This document shows, one piece after another, positions 1-11,039 of a stretch of 64,000 nt of DNA (positions are counted from its first letter, which is position 1; every line of letters starts with the position of its first letter). The notes under the pieces are model-generated. The model saw only the letters and a list, made by a program, of their open reading frames with translations. It was not told the DNA's origin and searched no databases. This stretch comes from Allobosea sp. AAP35 (GTDB taxonomy: Bacteria > Pseudomonadota > Alphaproteobacteria > Rhizobiales > Beijerinckiaceae): contig NZ_LJHQ01000003.1 of the NCBI RefSeq assembly GCF_001295925.1, forward strand, positions 1-64,000, read 5' to 3'. A program made the position numbers and the translations under genes.

Positions 1-1
1 C

Positions 2-1111
2 CCCCGCCGCATCCGCAGCGTCGTCGGCTCGCCGCCGCCCAGCGTCGAGGATGGGCTCGACCGGCTGCGCGACGCCGCGCGCCAGGAGAATTTCCTCGTC
101 GGCGCGCGGCTGCTCTCGGGCGTCTATCCCGCGCAGGGAGCGGCCCAAGCCTATTGCGCGGTGGCGGAAGCCTGCCTGCGTGTGGCCTTCGAAGACACGC
201 GCGAGGCCTTCGCCGCCGATCACGGCGTCGTCGCGGGCGCGCAGAGCGTTGTGCTGGGGCTCGGCCGGCTCGGCGCGGGCGAACTCACCCCGTCCTCCGA
301 TCTCGACCTGATCCTGCTCTACGACCGACCGGAGGACGCCGAGCCGAGCCAGGGCCGCAAGAGCCTCGATCCCGTGACCTGGCATGTCCGCTTCACCCAG
401 CGCCTCGTCGCCGCGCTGACGGTGCCGACGCGGCGCGGCTCGCTCTACCAGGTCGACATGCGGCTGCGGCCCTCGGGCAACAAGAGCCCGGCGGCGACGC
501 AGTTTGCCGGTTTCGCGGCCTATCACGAAGGCGAGGCCGAGATCTGGGAGGAGATGGCGCTGACCCGAGCCCGCGTCGTCGCCGGCGACCCGGAGCTGGC
601 GCAGCGGGCGGAGGCCTCGATCCGCGCGATCCTGAGCCGCCGGCGCAAGCCCGCGAAGGTCGCTACGGCCGTGGCGGAGATGCGGGCGCTGATCGCCAAG
701 GAAAAGGGCGAGACCAACCCCTGGGATCTCAAGCTCGCGCTCGGCGGGTTGACCGATCTCGACTTCCTCGCCCAGTTCCTCGTGCTGGCTTATGCCTGCG
801 ACCATCCCGGGCTGCTGGTGCGCGACACAGCCTCCGTCTTCGCCGCGGCACGGGAGGCCGGCCTGCTGGCGGCGGCCGATGCGGCGGCCCTGGGGGAGGC
901 GGCGCGGCTGATCGGAGATGTCCAGCTCTGGCAGCGCTTCACGGTGGAGGAGGCCTTCGACCCCGCCGCCGTGCCGGCCAGGGTGATGAACCGGATCGCC
1001 ACCGCTGTCGGGCGGCCCGACACCAAGGTACTGCGCGCTGAACTCGACGAGGTTCGCGCCGGCGTGCGGGTAATCTTCAACCGTGTCCTGGGAGCCGCGA
1101 AGGCCAGCTGA
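2..1111 (+). CDS. glnE: Bifunctional glutamine synthetase adenylyltransferase/deadenylylase, C-terminal part
   Basis: The reading frame is open from the left edge, so only the C-terminal ~369 residues are present. GlnE adenylylates and removes AMP from glutamine synthetase in response to PII, in the cytoplasm. The stretch GLGRLGAGELTPSSDLD is the nucleotidyltransferase active-site signature (G-S-x-D-x-D type) of the second, adenylylating domain. It is followed by a helical region and by the terminal GlnD-like segment around RFTVEEAFDP, as expected for the family. The stop is TGA at 1109-1111. The next gene is convergent and starts reading only 13 bases away. Family assignment is secure; the N-terminal deadenylylase half is outside the window. 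Confidence 0.95.
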   Translation, partial: PRRIRSVVGSPPPSVEDGLDRLRDAARQENFLVGARLLSGVYPAQGAAQAYCAVAEACLRVAFEDTREAFAADHGVVAGAQSVVLGLGRLGAGELTPSSDLDLILLYDRPEDAEPSQGRKSLDPVTWHVRFTQRLVAALTVPTRRGSLYQVDMRLRPSGNKSPAATQFAGFAAYHEGEAEIWEEMALTRARVVAGDPELAQRAEASIRAILSRRRKPAKVATAVAEMRALIAKEKGETNPWDLKLALGGLTDLDFLAQFLVLAYACDHPGLLVRDTASVFAAAREAGLLAAADAAALGEAARLIGDVQLWQRFTVEEAFDPAAVPARVMNRIATAVGRPDTKVLRAELDEVRAGVRVIFNRVLGAAKAS

Positions 1112-1124
1112 CGCCGCCCCGCCG

Positions 1125-3422
<2,298 letters not shown>

Positions 3423-3601
3423 GCCCGTCCCCCTTCGGATACTTTACCGTGAGTAGATCGGGAGACGTGCCGCATCCCCGCGAATCACATTCAATAGAAT
3501 CCGCGCGGTCTGATTTGTCTAGCTTTGAGTTGAATCGACTGTATCGAATTCGCGCTCAGGTTGCGTGATCAGGGTCGATGAATCCTGCGCGGGTAATGAA
3601 A

Positions 3602-3632
3602 CGTTAACCTTCCCGACAGGATTGCGTTAACC
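3602..3632. promoter_or_regulatory. Direct repeat of CGTTAACC between pepN and the histidine kinase gene
   Basis: Two identical copies of CGTTAACC begin at 3602 and 3625, a 23-base period, in the 213-base gap between the pepN stop and the kinase start, both on the minus strand. TTAACC is the half-site of the alphaproteobacterial cell-cycle regulator CtrA, but the usual spacing (TTAA-N7-TTAA) is not kept. Regulatory use is a guess. Confidence 0.2.
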
Positions 3633-3635
3633 TGC

Positions 3636-6287
3636 TCAGGCGAGCGTGCGCTCGGCGATGTCGGCGACGTCGCGCGAGAGGTTTGGCGTCTGCGCCACCA
3701 TCGCCAGGCGGGCCTCGGCCAGGGCCTTACGGCCGGGCTCCAGCATGCGCCAGCTCTTGAACGAACCAAGCAGGCGCGAGGCAATCTGCGGGTTGGTCCG
3801 GTCGAGCGCGATCACCATATCAGCGATGAAGCCGTAGCCTTCACCATCGGGCCGGTTGAACTGGGTCATATTGGCCGCGAAGCCGCCGATCAGCGCCCGG
3901 ACCCGGTTGGGATTGCCGAGCGAGAAGGCCGGATGCTGCATCAGCGTCCGAACCCGGTCGAGGGTCGCGCGCTCCGGGATCAGCGCCTGCGCCATCAGCC
4001 ATTTGTCCATCACCAACGGCTCGGCCGCACAACTCTGGGCGAACCGCGCGATCAGCGCCTCGCGGGCCTCACCGGGGACGAGCGTCATCGCCGCCAGCGC
4101 CGCCAGCCGGTCGGTGAGATTGTCTGCTGTCGAGAATTGCGCTTCGGCCAGGCGCGCGCCCTCTTGCGGAGCGGCGATCGCGATCAGGCCCAGCCCCTCG
4201 TTGCGCAAGGCGCGCCGTCCGGCCGATGCGGCATCGGGGCTGTAACGCGTCTGCGTGTCCAGGGCATCGCGCAACGCGAGCAACTGCGGCCCGAGCCGGC
4301 GGCCGAGTTCTGCGCTGAGCCCGCGATGGGCGGCGAAAATCGCGTCGGGGTCGACGTCTCGGCCAATTTCGCGTGCGATGTCGCCCAGGCTTGGCAGACG
4401 CAGCACCTGGGCGGCAAAGGCGGGGTCCGCCGGAGCCTGGTCGCGCAGGAAGACGCCCAGCACATCGGCCATGGCGGCGGCGCTCATAGCGAGCGTGTCG
4501 TGCTTGGCAGGGTCGCGCCCGGCGCTCACCAGCGCCCGGCTCGCCACCGTCTGCCAGGCCTGCCAGCGGTTGAACGGATCGCTGTCGGCGGAAAACAGCC
4601 GCAGCAGTTCGGCGTCGCCGAGATCGAGCTCCAGCCGCACCGGTGCCGAGAAGCCGCGCAGCAGCGAAGGGATCGGCGGCTCGGCCACGTCGGTGAAGGT
4701 CACCGACAGACAGGCCTGGTCGAGCACGATCATGCCCGCGCCGGCATAGGCAGGCGACGTCGTCTGCAGGGGCAGGTCGCCGCCGGCACCGACAAGCCCG
4801 AGCACGATGGGCAGCACGACGGGCACCTTGTCCGGTTGGCCCGGCGTCGGCGCGGTGGTCTGGGCGAGGTCGAGCGTGTAGCTGCGGGCGGCGGCGTCGT
4901 AATGGCCCGATGCCACGATCGTCGGCGTGCCGGACTGTTCGTACCAGCGCGCGAAGGCCGCCAGCTCCCGGCCCGAGGTCTCGGCGAAGCAGGCGAGAAA
5001 ATCCTCGATCGTTGCTGCCATGCCATCGCAGCGCAAGAAATAGAGGTCCATGCCCGCCCTGAAGGCGTCATCGCCAACCAGGAGCTTGAGCATGCGGATG
5101 ATTTCCGCGCCCTTTTCATAGACGGTCGGCGTGTAGAAGTTGTTGATTTCCTTATAGGCGCGCGGCCGGACCGGATGAGCGAGCGGCCCCGCATCCTCGG
5201 AGAACTGCGTCGTGCGCAGGGTGCGCACATCGGCGATGCGCTTCACCGGGCGGGAGCGCTCGTCGGACGAGAATTCCTGGTCGCGAAAGACGGTCAGGCC
5301 CTCTTTCAGGCAGAGCTGGAACCAGTCGCGGCAGGTGATCCGGTTGCCGGTCCAGTTGTGGAAATACTCATGCGCGATGATCGCCTCGATCGAGGCATAG
5401 TCGCCGTCGCTCGCGGTCTGGGGATCGGCGAGCACGTATTTGTCGTTGAAGATGTTGAGGCCCTTGTTCTCCATCGCCCCCATGTTGAAGTCCGAGACGG
5501 CGACGACGTTGAACATGTCGAGATCGTAATTGCGGCCGAAGACACGCTCGTCCCAGCGCATGCAACGCACCAGGCAGTCCATCGCCCAGCCGGCGCGATC
5601 GGCCTTGCCAGGCTCGACATAGACCGCCAGCTCGACGCTACGCCCATCGGCGGTAACATAGTCTTGTCGCACGACATCGAGCGCGCCGCCGACCAGCGCG
5701 AACAGATAGGCCGGCTTGGGGTGGGGATCGTGCCAGACAGCGAAATGGCGTTCGCCGCCGGGAACCTGGCCCGCCGCGACGAGATTGCCGTTCGACAACA
5801 GAACTGGCGCCTCTGCCTGCGCCGCCTCCAGCCGGACCGTGTAGACCGACATAATGTCCGGCCGGTCCAGGAAATAGCTGATCCGGCGGAAGCCGTCGGC
5901 CTCGCATTGGGTGCAGTAGACCCCCGACGAACGGTAGAGGCCCATCAGCTTGGTGTTGGCGGACGGGTCGATTTCGGTGTCGATCGTCAGGGTGAAGCGG
6001 CGCGCCGGGGGGGCATGCAGCGTCAGGCCCTGGGGCGTGACGCTGTAGGCGTTGGTCTCGACCGGCAGACCATCCAGCAGCAGCGCGGACAGCGATAGCT
6101 CGTCGCCATCGAGAACCAGCGGCGCGTCGGGCTGCCCGGCCGGATTGGGTCGCAGGCCGAGAAGCGCGCGCACCCGCGTCTTAACCGGATAGAGGCTGAT
6201 ATCGAGATCGACCGTGTCGATCAGCCAGTCGGACGGGCGGTAGTCCTCGAGGCGAATTAGCTTGGTGTCTTCGGAGCGCATGGACAT
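3636..6287 (-). CDS. pepN: Aminopeptidase N (M1 zinc metallopeptidase)
   Basis: An 883-residue cytoplasmic aminopeptidase that removes N-terminal residues during peptide turnover. The M1 exopeptidase motif GAMEN is at residues 270-274. The zinc site HEYFHNW begins at His306, giving His306, His310 and Glu329 (in KEGLTVFRDQE) as ligands and the Glu after His306 as catalyst. Length and order match the Escherichia coli-type PepN (about 870-890 residues) with its long C-terminal helical domain. The start ATG at 6287 gives MSMRSEDTKLIRLEDY, and a second ATG lies two codons later. The gene is transcribed away from the CDF transporter upstream and toward the histidine kinase. Nothing looks broken. 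Confidence 0.97.
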   Translation of the reverse strand: MSMRSEDTKLIRLEDYRPSDWLIDTVDLDISLYPVKTRVRALLGLRPNPAGQPDAPLVLDGDELSLSALLLDGLPVETNAYSVTPQGLTLHAPPARRFTLTIDTEIDPSANTKLMGLYRSSGVYCTQCEADGFRRISYFLDRPDIMSVYTVRLEAAQAEAPVLLSNGNLVAAGQVPGGERHFAVWHDPHPKPAYLFALVGGALDVVRQDYVTADGRSVELAVYVEPGKADRAGWAMDCLVRCMRWDERVFGRNYDLDMFNVVAVSDFNMGAMENKGLNIFNDKYVLADPQTASDGDYASIEAIIAHEYFHNWTGNRITCRDWFQLCLKEGLTVFRDQEFSSDERSRPVKRIADVRTLRTTQFSEDAGPLAHPVRPRAYKEINNFYTPTVYEKGAEIIRMLKLLVGDDAFRAGMDLYFLRCDGMAATIEDFLACFAETSGRELAAFARWYEQSGTPTIVASGHYDAAARSYTLDLAQTTAPTPGQPDKVPVVLPIVLGLVGAGGDLPLQTTSPAYAGAGMIVLDQACLSVTFTDVAEPPIPSLLRGFSAPVRLELDLGDAELLRLFSADSDPFNRWQAWQTVASRALVSAGRDPAKHDTLAMSAAAMADVLGVFLRDQAPADPAFAAQVLRLPSLGDIAREIGRDVDPDAIFAAHRGLSAELGRRLGPQLLALRDALDTQTRYSPDAASAGRRALRNEGLGLIAIAAPQEGARLAEAQFSTADNLTDRLAALAAMTLVPGEAREALIARFAQSCAAEPLVMDKWLMAQALIPERATLDRVRTLMQHPAFSLGNPNRVRALIGGFAANMTQFNRPDGEGYGFIADMVIALDRTNPQIASRLLGSFKSWRMLEPGRKALAEARLAMVAQTPNLSRDVADIAERTLA

Positions 6288-6398
6288 CTCTGGAATACAG
6301 CCGGCGGTTGCGCCTTGGACAAGGTCGCGGCGTCAAGCTCGTTGTGTAGCGTGCAGGCCAGGCGCCTGAAAGGGCGGGGGCGGGGGCTTGGTGTCGCG

Positions 6399-7844
6399 CT
6401 AGCGGTTCGCGCTCGCGATCATCGGCTCGGCATGGCTGACCAGCCGGCACAGCTGCGGCCGCGCGATCCGCACCGCCCGTTCGATCTGGTCGACCGCGGC
6501 GTGGACGGAGGCGACGTCGAGAGCGGGATCGACGCGGCAATGGTAGTTGACCACCAGCCCGTTGCGCGTCTGCCGCACCCGGACGCTGTGGATGTCGTGG
6601 ATGGGGCCGGCAAGCTTCGCCGCTTCGGTGGCGAGCGCCTTGCCGATATCCTCGACCGTGTCCCAGGCGGCGTCATGGCCTTCGGGCGCGCCGGTCTCCA
6701 TCGGCTCGATATGGGTCTCGACTTCGGTCTCGCCGCCGAATTCGTCGCGGATCGCCGCTTCCAGTCGTGTCGCGATTTCATGTGCATGGCCCAGCGGCAA
6801 CTGCGCTTCGACCTCCATATCGAGGCTGACCGAGAGCCGTTGTCCGATGGTGTGGACCGAGACATGGTGGACCGGGATCTTCAGCTTCAGCGCGATCAGC
6901 AGCACCCGCTCGAGCGCCGTCTCGTCATCGACCTGCACCGGGTCGGTGGTCACCGCGATCTCGGCGCCGGGCTCGATGCGCTGCAACGCGCTGGCCAGCA
7001 CCTCGCGGATCGTCGCGACCCTTTCCAGCGGCAGGGTGCGCGACACGTTGATCCCGATTTCGCCCAGCACCCGCCCACCAGTGGGGCGGACCTTGAGCCA
7101 GTTGACGCCGACCACGCCGGGTACCGCCTCGGCAGCCTCCCGCAGGCGCTCGCTGACCCCTTTGGGCGCGGCGTCGAGCAGGGTGTCGATGGTGCGGCGG
7201 CCGAGCCTGTAAGCCGACAGTGCCGTGAAGGCGGCGATTGCGAAAGCGGCAACCGTGTCGGCCCGGGCAATCCCGTACCAGACGCCGAGCAGCCCGAGCA
7301 GCACCAGGGTGGAGCCGACGAAATCGGCGGCGAAATGCGTCGCTTCCGCCGCCAGGGCCTCGGAGCGGGTCTCCTTTGCGACTTGCGTCAGCGAGCGCCA
7401 GCGAATGGCGTCCACCACCATCGACAGCAGCAGGATGCCGATCACCACTGGCGTGACCTGAACCGTCTCGATCAGCCCCGTCCACAGGCGGTTGCCGGCC
7501 TCCCACAGGATCGCGCCAGCGAGCGTGAACAGGATCGCCGTTTCCACGAGAGCGGCCAGCGCCTCGACCTTGCCATGCCCGTAATGATGCTCGTCATCGG
7601 CCGGCTTGTCCGAGACGCGCACGGCAAACCAGGTGAACAGCGTCGAGCCGACATCGATCAGGCCCTGCAGTGCGTCGGCCAGCAGGGCAAGCGAGCCAGA
7701 CAGGATCGCGCCGATGATCTTCGCGCCGGTCAAAAGCAGCGTGGCCATCACCGAGAGGATGGCGGCGCGCTGCTTGATCTGCGCCATCTGGGCGGGCGTC
7801 GCGCGGGCAGGCGAACCGCCTGGCCCGTCTTGCGTTGAGGTCAT
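6399..7844 (-). CDS. Cation diffusion facilitator (CDF) metal transporter with extended C-terminus
   Basis: A 481-residue inner-membrane divalent metal exporter (proton antiport is the family mechanism). Six hydrophobic segments occupy the first ~220 residues. Between TM2 and TM3 lies HHYGHGKVEALAA, the family's conserved His cluster. TM5 carries the HxxxD metal site (THFAADFVGS). TM2 reads ADALQGLIDVG, so the usual H/D-x-x-x-D site is Q-x-x-x-D. The C-terminal ~270 residues appear to contain up to three ZT-dimer-like domains rather than one. The ATG at 7844 was preferred to the upstream ATG at 7922, because the 26 extra residues look non-conserved and an AGGAC sequence precedes 7844. The metal cannot be named. 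Confidence 0.88.
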   Translation of the reverse strand: MTSTQDGPGGSPARATPAQMAQIKQRAAILSVMATLLLTGAKIIGAILSGSLALLADALQGLIDVGSTLFTWFAVRVSDKPADDEHHYGHGKVEALAALVETAILFTLAGAILWEAGNRLWTGLIETVQVTPVVIGILLLSMVVDAIRWRSLTQVAKETRSEALAAEATHFAADFVGSTLVLLGLLGVWYGIARADTVAAFAIAAFTALSAYRLGRRTIDTLLDAAPKGVSERLREAAEAVPGVVGVNWLKVRPTGGRVLGEIGINVSRTLPLERVATIREVLASALQRIEPGAEIAVTTDPVQVDDETALERVLLIALKLKIPVHHVSVHTIGQRLSVSLDMEVEAQLPLGHAHEIATRLEAAIRDEFGGETEVETHIEPMETGAPEGHDAAWDTVEDIGKALATEAAKLAGPIHDIHSVRVRQTRNGLVVNYHCRVDPALDVASVHAAVDQIERAVRIARPQLCRLVSHAEPMIASANR

Positions 7845-7985
7845 GGCCTGTCCTGCGCGCTCGCGTCTTGGAAGTGTCTTCGTGAGCGGCGATCCTTTCG
7901 CCCGATTCATGGGTAGGATCAACCGATACTATCTTGCCGACATGGGCGGAGCGCGGCCTTCAGCCGACCAAAGAGGAACTTCAAG

Positions 7986-8435
7986 ATGCGATATCTGCAC
8001 ACCATGGTGCGCGTCACCGATCTCGACGCGGCGCTGGATTTCTACGTGACCAAGTTCGGGCTGATCGAGACCCGGCGCATCGAAAGCGAGAAGGGCCGCT
8101 TCACGCTGGTTTTTCTCGCCGCGCCCGACGATCTCGATACCGTCAAGGCGACCGGCTCGCGCGGCCGGCCGACGCTGGAGCTGACCTATAACTGGGATCC
8201 GGAGACCTATACCGGCGGCCGCAATTTCGGCCATCTCGCCTATGAGGTCGACGATATCTACGCCACCTGCGAGGCGCTGATGAAGGCGGGCGTCACCATC
8301 AACCGGCCGCCGCGCGACGGCAACATGGCCTTCATCCGCTCGCCCGACGACATCTCGATCGAGCTTCTCCAGAAGGGCGACCCCAAGCCCCCGGCCGAGC
8401 CTTGGGCGAGCATGCCGAATACCGGCGTTTGGTGA
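7986..8435 (+). CDS. gloA: Lactoylglutathione lyase (glyoxalase I)
   Basis: A 149-residue cytoplasmic VOC-fold protein that converts the methylglyoxal-glutathione hemithioacetal to S-lactoylglutathione. The N-terminal [20 protein letters not shown] and the motifs [12 protein letters not shown] and [17 protein letters not shown] are characteristic. Likely metal ligands are His5, the Glu in the LELTYNW strand, the His of GHLAYEV, and the Glu of SIELLQ near the C-terminus. The length is normal for bacterial GloA. The start ATG follows AGGAACTTCAAG. It reads toward the TA module that begins 66 bases downstream and seems an independent housekeeping gene. Confidence 0.95.
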   Translation: MRYLHTMVRVTDLDAALDFYVTKFGLIETRRIESEKGRFTLVFLAAPDDLDTVKATGSRGRPTLELTYNWDPETYTGGRNFGHLAYEVDDIYATCEALMKAGVTINRPPRDGNMAFIRSPDDISIELLQKGDPKPPAEPWASMPNTGVW

Positions 8436-8462
8436 CCCCCACGACTTGATTGCCCGAGGATA

Positions 8463-8497
8463 GCCTCCATGATATCAAGGTTTGATATCATGGAGGC
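8463..8497. promoter_or_regulatory. Perfect 16-bp inverted repeat covering the vapB ribosome-binding site
   Basis: The arms GCCTCCATGATATCAA (8463-8478) and TTGATATCATGGAGGC (8482-8497) are perfectly complementary around a 3-base loop. They end four bases before the vapB ATG at 8502. The right arm contains the only Shine-Dalgarno sequence (GGAGG, 8492-8496). The element could be the DNA operator for the VapBC complex, an RNA hairpin that hides the ribosome-binding site, or both. Type II TA operons are generally autoregulated through palindromes in this position. The arms lack a trailing T-run, so a simple terminator for gloA is less likely. Confidence 0.75.
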
Positions 8498-8501
8498 TTG
8501 A

Positions 8502-8747
8502 ATGGGAATTCTGGTTCGGGACGAAAAGATCGATCGGCAGGTGCGCGAACTCGCGGCCAAGTCCGGAAAGACGCTCCAGGGTGCGATCGGTCAGGCGGTC
8601 GAAAACGAACTCCAGCGTATCGATGCCCGTCGGGAGCAGGTGGAAAAGGCCTTCCGCCGCGCCCAGGAACGGCTCACGGCATTTCCCGTGATCGACGACG
8701 GACTATCGCATAAGGAGTTCTTCGACCGCGAATATGGCGACGCTTGA
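8502..8747 (+). CDS. VapB-type antitoxin
   Basis: An 81-residue antitoxin of the Rv0623/PSK transcription-factor-like type. The N-terminal segment MGILVRDEKIDRQVRELAAKSGKTLQGAIGQAVENEL forms the DNA-binding dimerisation region of that family. The C-terminal DDGLSHKEFFDREYGDA is the toxin-binding tail, in which an aromatic/acidic end is usual. The start was chosen because a Shine-Dalgarno sequence lies six bases upstream, inside the palindrome. The stop TGA overlaps the ATG of the toxin gene by one base, so translation is probably coupled. Function is inferred from family and pairing. Confidence 0.9.
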   Translation: MGILVRDEKIDRQVRELAAKSGKTLQGAIGQAVENELQRIDARREQVEKAFRRAQERLTAFPVIDDGLSHKEFFDREYGDA

Positions 8748-9178
8748 TGTTTCTTGATGCCTCCGTACTCATTGCTGTCCTGGCGGGCGAGCCCGAGGCC
8801 CTGGCTGTCAAATCCGCTATGCTGCAGACCATGACGTTGTCGACATCGCAGGTCGCGATCTTCGAAACATCTTGCCGTCTGGCGAAACTGCGGGGCCTTT
8901 CGGTCGCGGATGCTCATCGTGAGGTCATCGACTTTCTGCAGATACTGGGTGTCGCCGAGTTGGCTATCGATGCCGAGGTCGGAGCTGTCGCTCACGCCTG
9001 CGCCGCCCGCTATCATCACCTCACGGGCCACCCCGCCCGACTCAACATGGGTGACTGTTTCGCCTATGCGGCCGCCCGAACCTCGGGACTGAAGCTGGCC
9101 TATAAGGGCAATGATTTCGTCCATACCGATATCGATGGCGCCCGCTTCGGGCCCGAAGCCGGCCCTGTTCGCTCATGA
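8747..9178 (+). CDS. VapC-type PIN-domain ribonuclease toxin
   Basis: A 143-residue PIN-domain protein expected to cleave RNA with Mg or Mn and to be neutralised by the upstream VapB. Acidic active-site residues are visible: Asp in MFLDASVLI, Glu in AIFETSCRLAKL, Asp in NMGDCFAYAAA and Asp in KGNDFVHTD. The ATG at 8747 overlaps the antitoxin stop as TGATG; a TTG one codon upstream is the alternative start. The 3' end overlaps the next gene, a sugar kinase, by four bases (ATGA at 9175), so the TA pair and the kinase probably share a transcript. Confidence 0.92.
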   Translation: MFLDASVLIAVLAGEPEALAVKSAMLQTMTLSTSQVAIFETSCRLAKLRGLSVADAHREVIDFLQILGVAELAIDAEVGAVAHACAARYHHLTGHPARLNMGDCFAYAAARTSGLKLAYKGNDFVHTDIDGARFGPEAGPVRS

Positions 9179-10068
9179 CCGGCGTTTTCTGCCTGGGCAT
9201 CTCGACGCTGGATTATGTCTACAGCGTCGAGACGCTGCCGACCCGCGGCGAGAAATACCGCTCCAGGGGACTCGCGGTGGTCGGCGGCGGCTGCGCCGGC
9301 AACGCCTCGGTCGCGATCGCGCGGCTCGGCGGCCGCTCCTGGCTCGCGACACGCCTGGCCGATGACGTCACCGGAGACCAGATTGTGGCCGATCTCGCCA
9401 GCGAGGGCGTCGAGACGGACTTCGTCCGGCGCGTGGCCGGCCTGCGCTCGCCGGTTTCGGCCATTCTGGTCGATGCCCAGGGCGAGCGCATGATCATCTC
9501 CTATTCCGATCCCGACATGCCGGAGGAGGCCGGCTGGCTGCCCTCGCAACTTCCCGACGGCGTGGGCGCCGTGCTGGCCGACACACGCTGGGGCCTGGGG
9601 TCGCTCGCCGCGCTGCAAATGGCGCGGGCCGCGGGTATTCCCGGCGTCCTCGACGGCGACCGCACGCCGCCCCATCCCGATCTCGTGGCGACCGCGAGCC
9701 ATGTCGCCTTCAGCGCCCAGGCTTTGGCGGAATTATCGGGCGAGGCCGATCCCCGGCGCGGGCTGGCCCGGCTGGCGAAGGACGCCGCGACCTGGCTCGC
9801 TGTCACATTGGGCAGGGAGGGGGTGCTGTTCGTCGAGGATGGCGAGGTCGTCCATACGCCGGCCTTTCCGATCGAGACCGTCGATACGCTGGGCGCTGGC
9901 GATGTCTGGCACGGCGCCTTCACTTTGGCGCTGGCGGAAGGGCAGGGCGCACGCGCGGCGATCCGCTTCGCCTCCGCCGCTGCGGCCATCAAATGCACCC
10001 GCTTCGGTGGCCGGACCGGCGCGCCGGGGCGCGACGAGGTCCTGGCCTTCCTGGCCGCCGCCGGCTGA
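9175..10068 (+). CDS. PfkB-family sugar kinase
   Basis: A 297-residue ribokinase-fold cytoplasmic kinase. The N-terminal glycine-rich VVGGGCAGNASVAIARLGG is PfkB signature 1. DTLGAGDVWHGAF near residue 240 is signature 2, with the catalytic Asp in GAGD. The closest general resemblance is to ketohexokinase/sulfofructose-kinase-like members, but the substrate cannot be read from the sequence. The start ATG overlaps the vapC stop (ATGA). A urease operon begins about 110 bases downstream. A role linked to the TA module is not implied; sharing a transcript is. Confidence 0.9.
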   Translation: MTGVFCLGISTLDYVYSVETLPTRGEKYRSRGLAVVGGGCAGNASVAIARLGGRSWLATRLADDVTGDQIVADLASEGVETDFVRRVAGLRSPVSAILVDAQGERMIISYSDPDMPEEAGWLPSQLPDGVGAVLADTRWGLGSLAALQMARAAGIPGVLDGDRTPPHPDLVATASHVAFSAQALAELSGEADPRRGLARLAKDAATWLAVTLGREGVLFVEDGEVVHTPAFPIETVDTLGAGDVWHGAFTLALAEGQGARAAIRFASAAAAIKCTRFGGRTGAPGRDEVLAFLAAAG

Positions 10069-10180
10069 ACGGTTTGCAAGGCATGCATGCCTGAAATTTA
10101 GGCGGCTGAGGGCCTCGAGGCTCTTGCCCGGCCGGCCGGCACGCGGAAGATAGGCTGCATTCTTCGTCTCGGGATCCTCC

Positions 10181-11029
10181 ATGTTCGCGCCGCCCGTTCC
10201 GGCAGCCCATGAGCCGCTGCTTCCGGCCTATGTCCGCGCGGCCGGCGGCGTTCGGCTGCGCTTCGGGCTTGTCGGGGCGCGGACCCACCGTCTGGATGTC
10301 GGTGAATCCGGCGGCTACCGCGCGCGCTTTCCAACGACCTTCGACGCGACCAGCGAGGCCGTGCTGATCAACACCGGCGGCGGCATGGCCGGCGGCGACG
10401 CCATGGCTGTGAATATCGACCTCGGTGCTGGCGCCGATGCGATCGTGACCACGCAGGCGGCGGAGAAGATCTATCGCAGCCAGGGCTCGGACACCCGCAT
10501 CAAGACTCAATTGTCGGTCGCCGCAGGCGCGCGCCTTGCCTGGCTGCCGCAGGAAACCATCCTGTTTTCCGGCGCGAGACTGGCGCGCCATCTCGCCGTC
10601 GACCTCGCCGCCGATGCCCGCCTGATCGCCTGCGAAACTGTCTTCTTCGGCCGTGGCGCCATGGGCGAGACCATGCTGCGCGGTGCGCTGCGCGACCGCT
10701 GGCGCATCCGCCGCGAGGGCAGGCTGATCTTCGCCGAGGATGTGCGGCTGGAGGGCGCTATCGCAGAGACGCTGACGCGTTCGGCCATCGGCGCCGGCGC
10801 GAAGGCGGCCGCCACGGTTGTCGCCGCCGGTTCCGATCTCGCCGACAAGCTGGAACAGGTCCGCGCGCTGGCGGCCGATGAACTCCAGGTCGAGATCGGT
10901 GCCGGCATCGTCGCGGATCTTCTCGTCATTCGTCTGCTCTCGCCCGATGCCCAGGCGCTGCGTCGCGTTCTCGTCACGCTGCTCGGGCAACTGACTGGCC
11001 GTGCGCTGCCGCGCACCTGGTCAACTTGA
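10181..11029 (+). CDS. ureD: Urease accessory protein UreD (UreH)
   Basis: A 282-residue cytoplasmic chaperone that binds apo-urease with UreF and UreG for nickel insertion. Diagnostic sequence is LINTGGGMAGGDAMAV, then TTQAAEKIYRS and the central WLPQETILFSGARL, all conserved in UreD. The start ATG at 10181 follows the ~110-base gap after the PfkB kinase gene. It is the first gene of the urease cluster, which runs in one direction to about 18.0 kb. A dispensable N-terminal extension of about 15 residues is possible. No sigma-54 or NtrC site was convincingly found upstream. Confidence 0.96.
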   Translation: MFAPPVPAAHEPLLPAYVRAAGGVRLRFGLVGARTHRLDVGESGGYRARFPTTFDATSEAVLINTGGGMAGGDAMAVNIDLGAGADAIVTTQAAEKIYRSQGSDTRIKTQLSVAAGARLAWLPQETILFSGARLARHLAVDLAADARLIACETVFFGRGAMGETMLRGALRDRWRIRREGRLIFAEDVRLEGAIAETLTRSAIGAGAKAAATVVAAGSDLADKLEQVRALAADELQVEIGAGIVADLLVIRLLSPDAQALRRVLVTLLGQLTGRALPRTWST

Positions 11030-11039
11030 GGAGAGCATC

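Noticed and set aside
3933-6098. 721-codon open frame opposite pepN on the plus strand
   Set aside because: Composition is Arg/Gly/Ala/Asp-rich with no motif, and it is the antisense shadow of a gene with clear M1 peptidase motifs. High GC makes such frames common.
10069-10180. Possible sigma-54 or NtrC promoter for the urease operon
   Set aside because: I looked for a TGGC-N8-TTGC pattern and saw none. AGGCATGCATGCCT at 10080-10093 is a self-complementary stretch but matches no known site.
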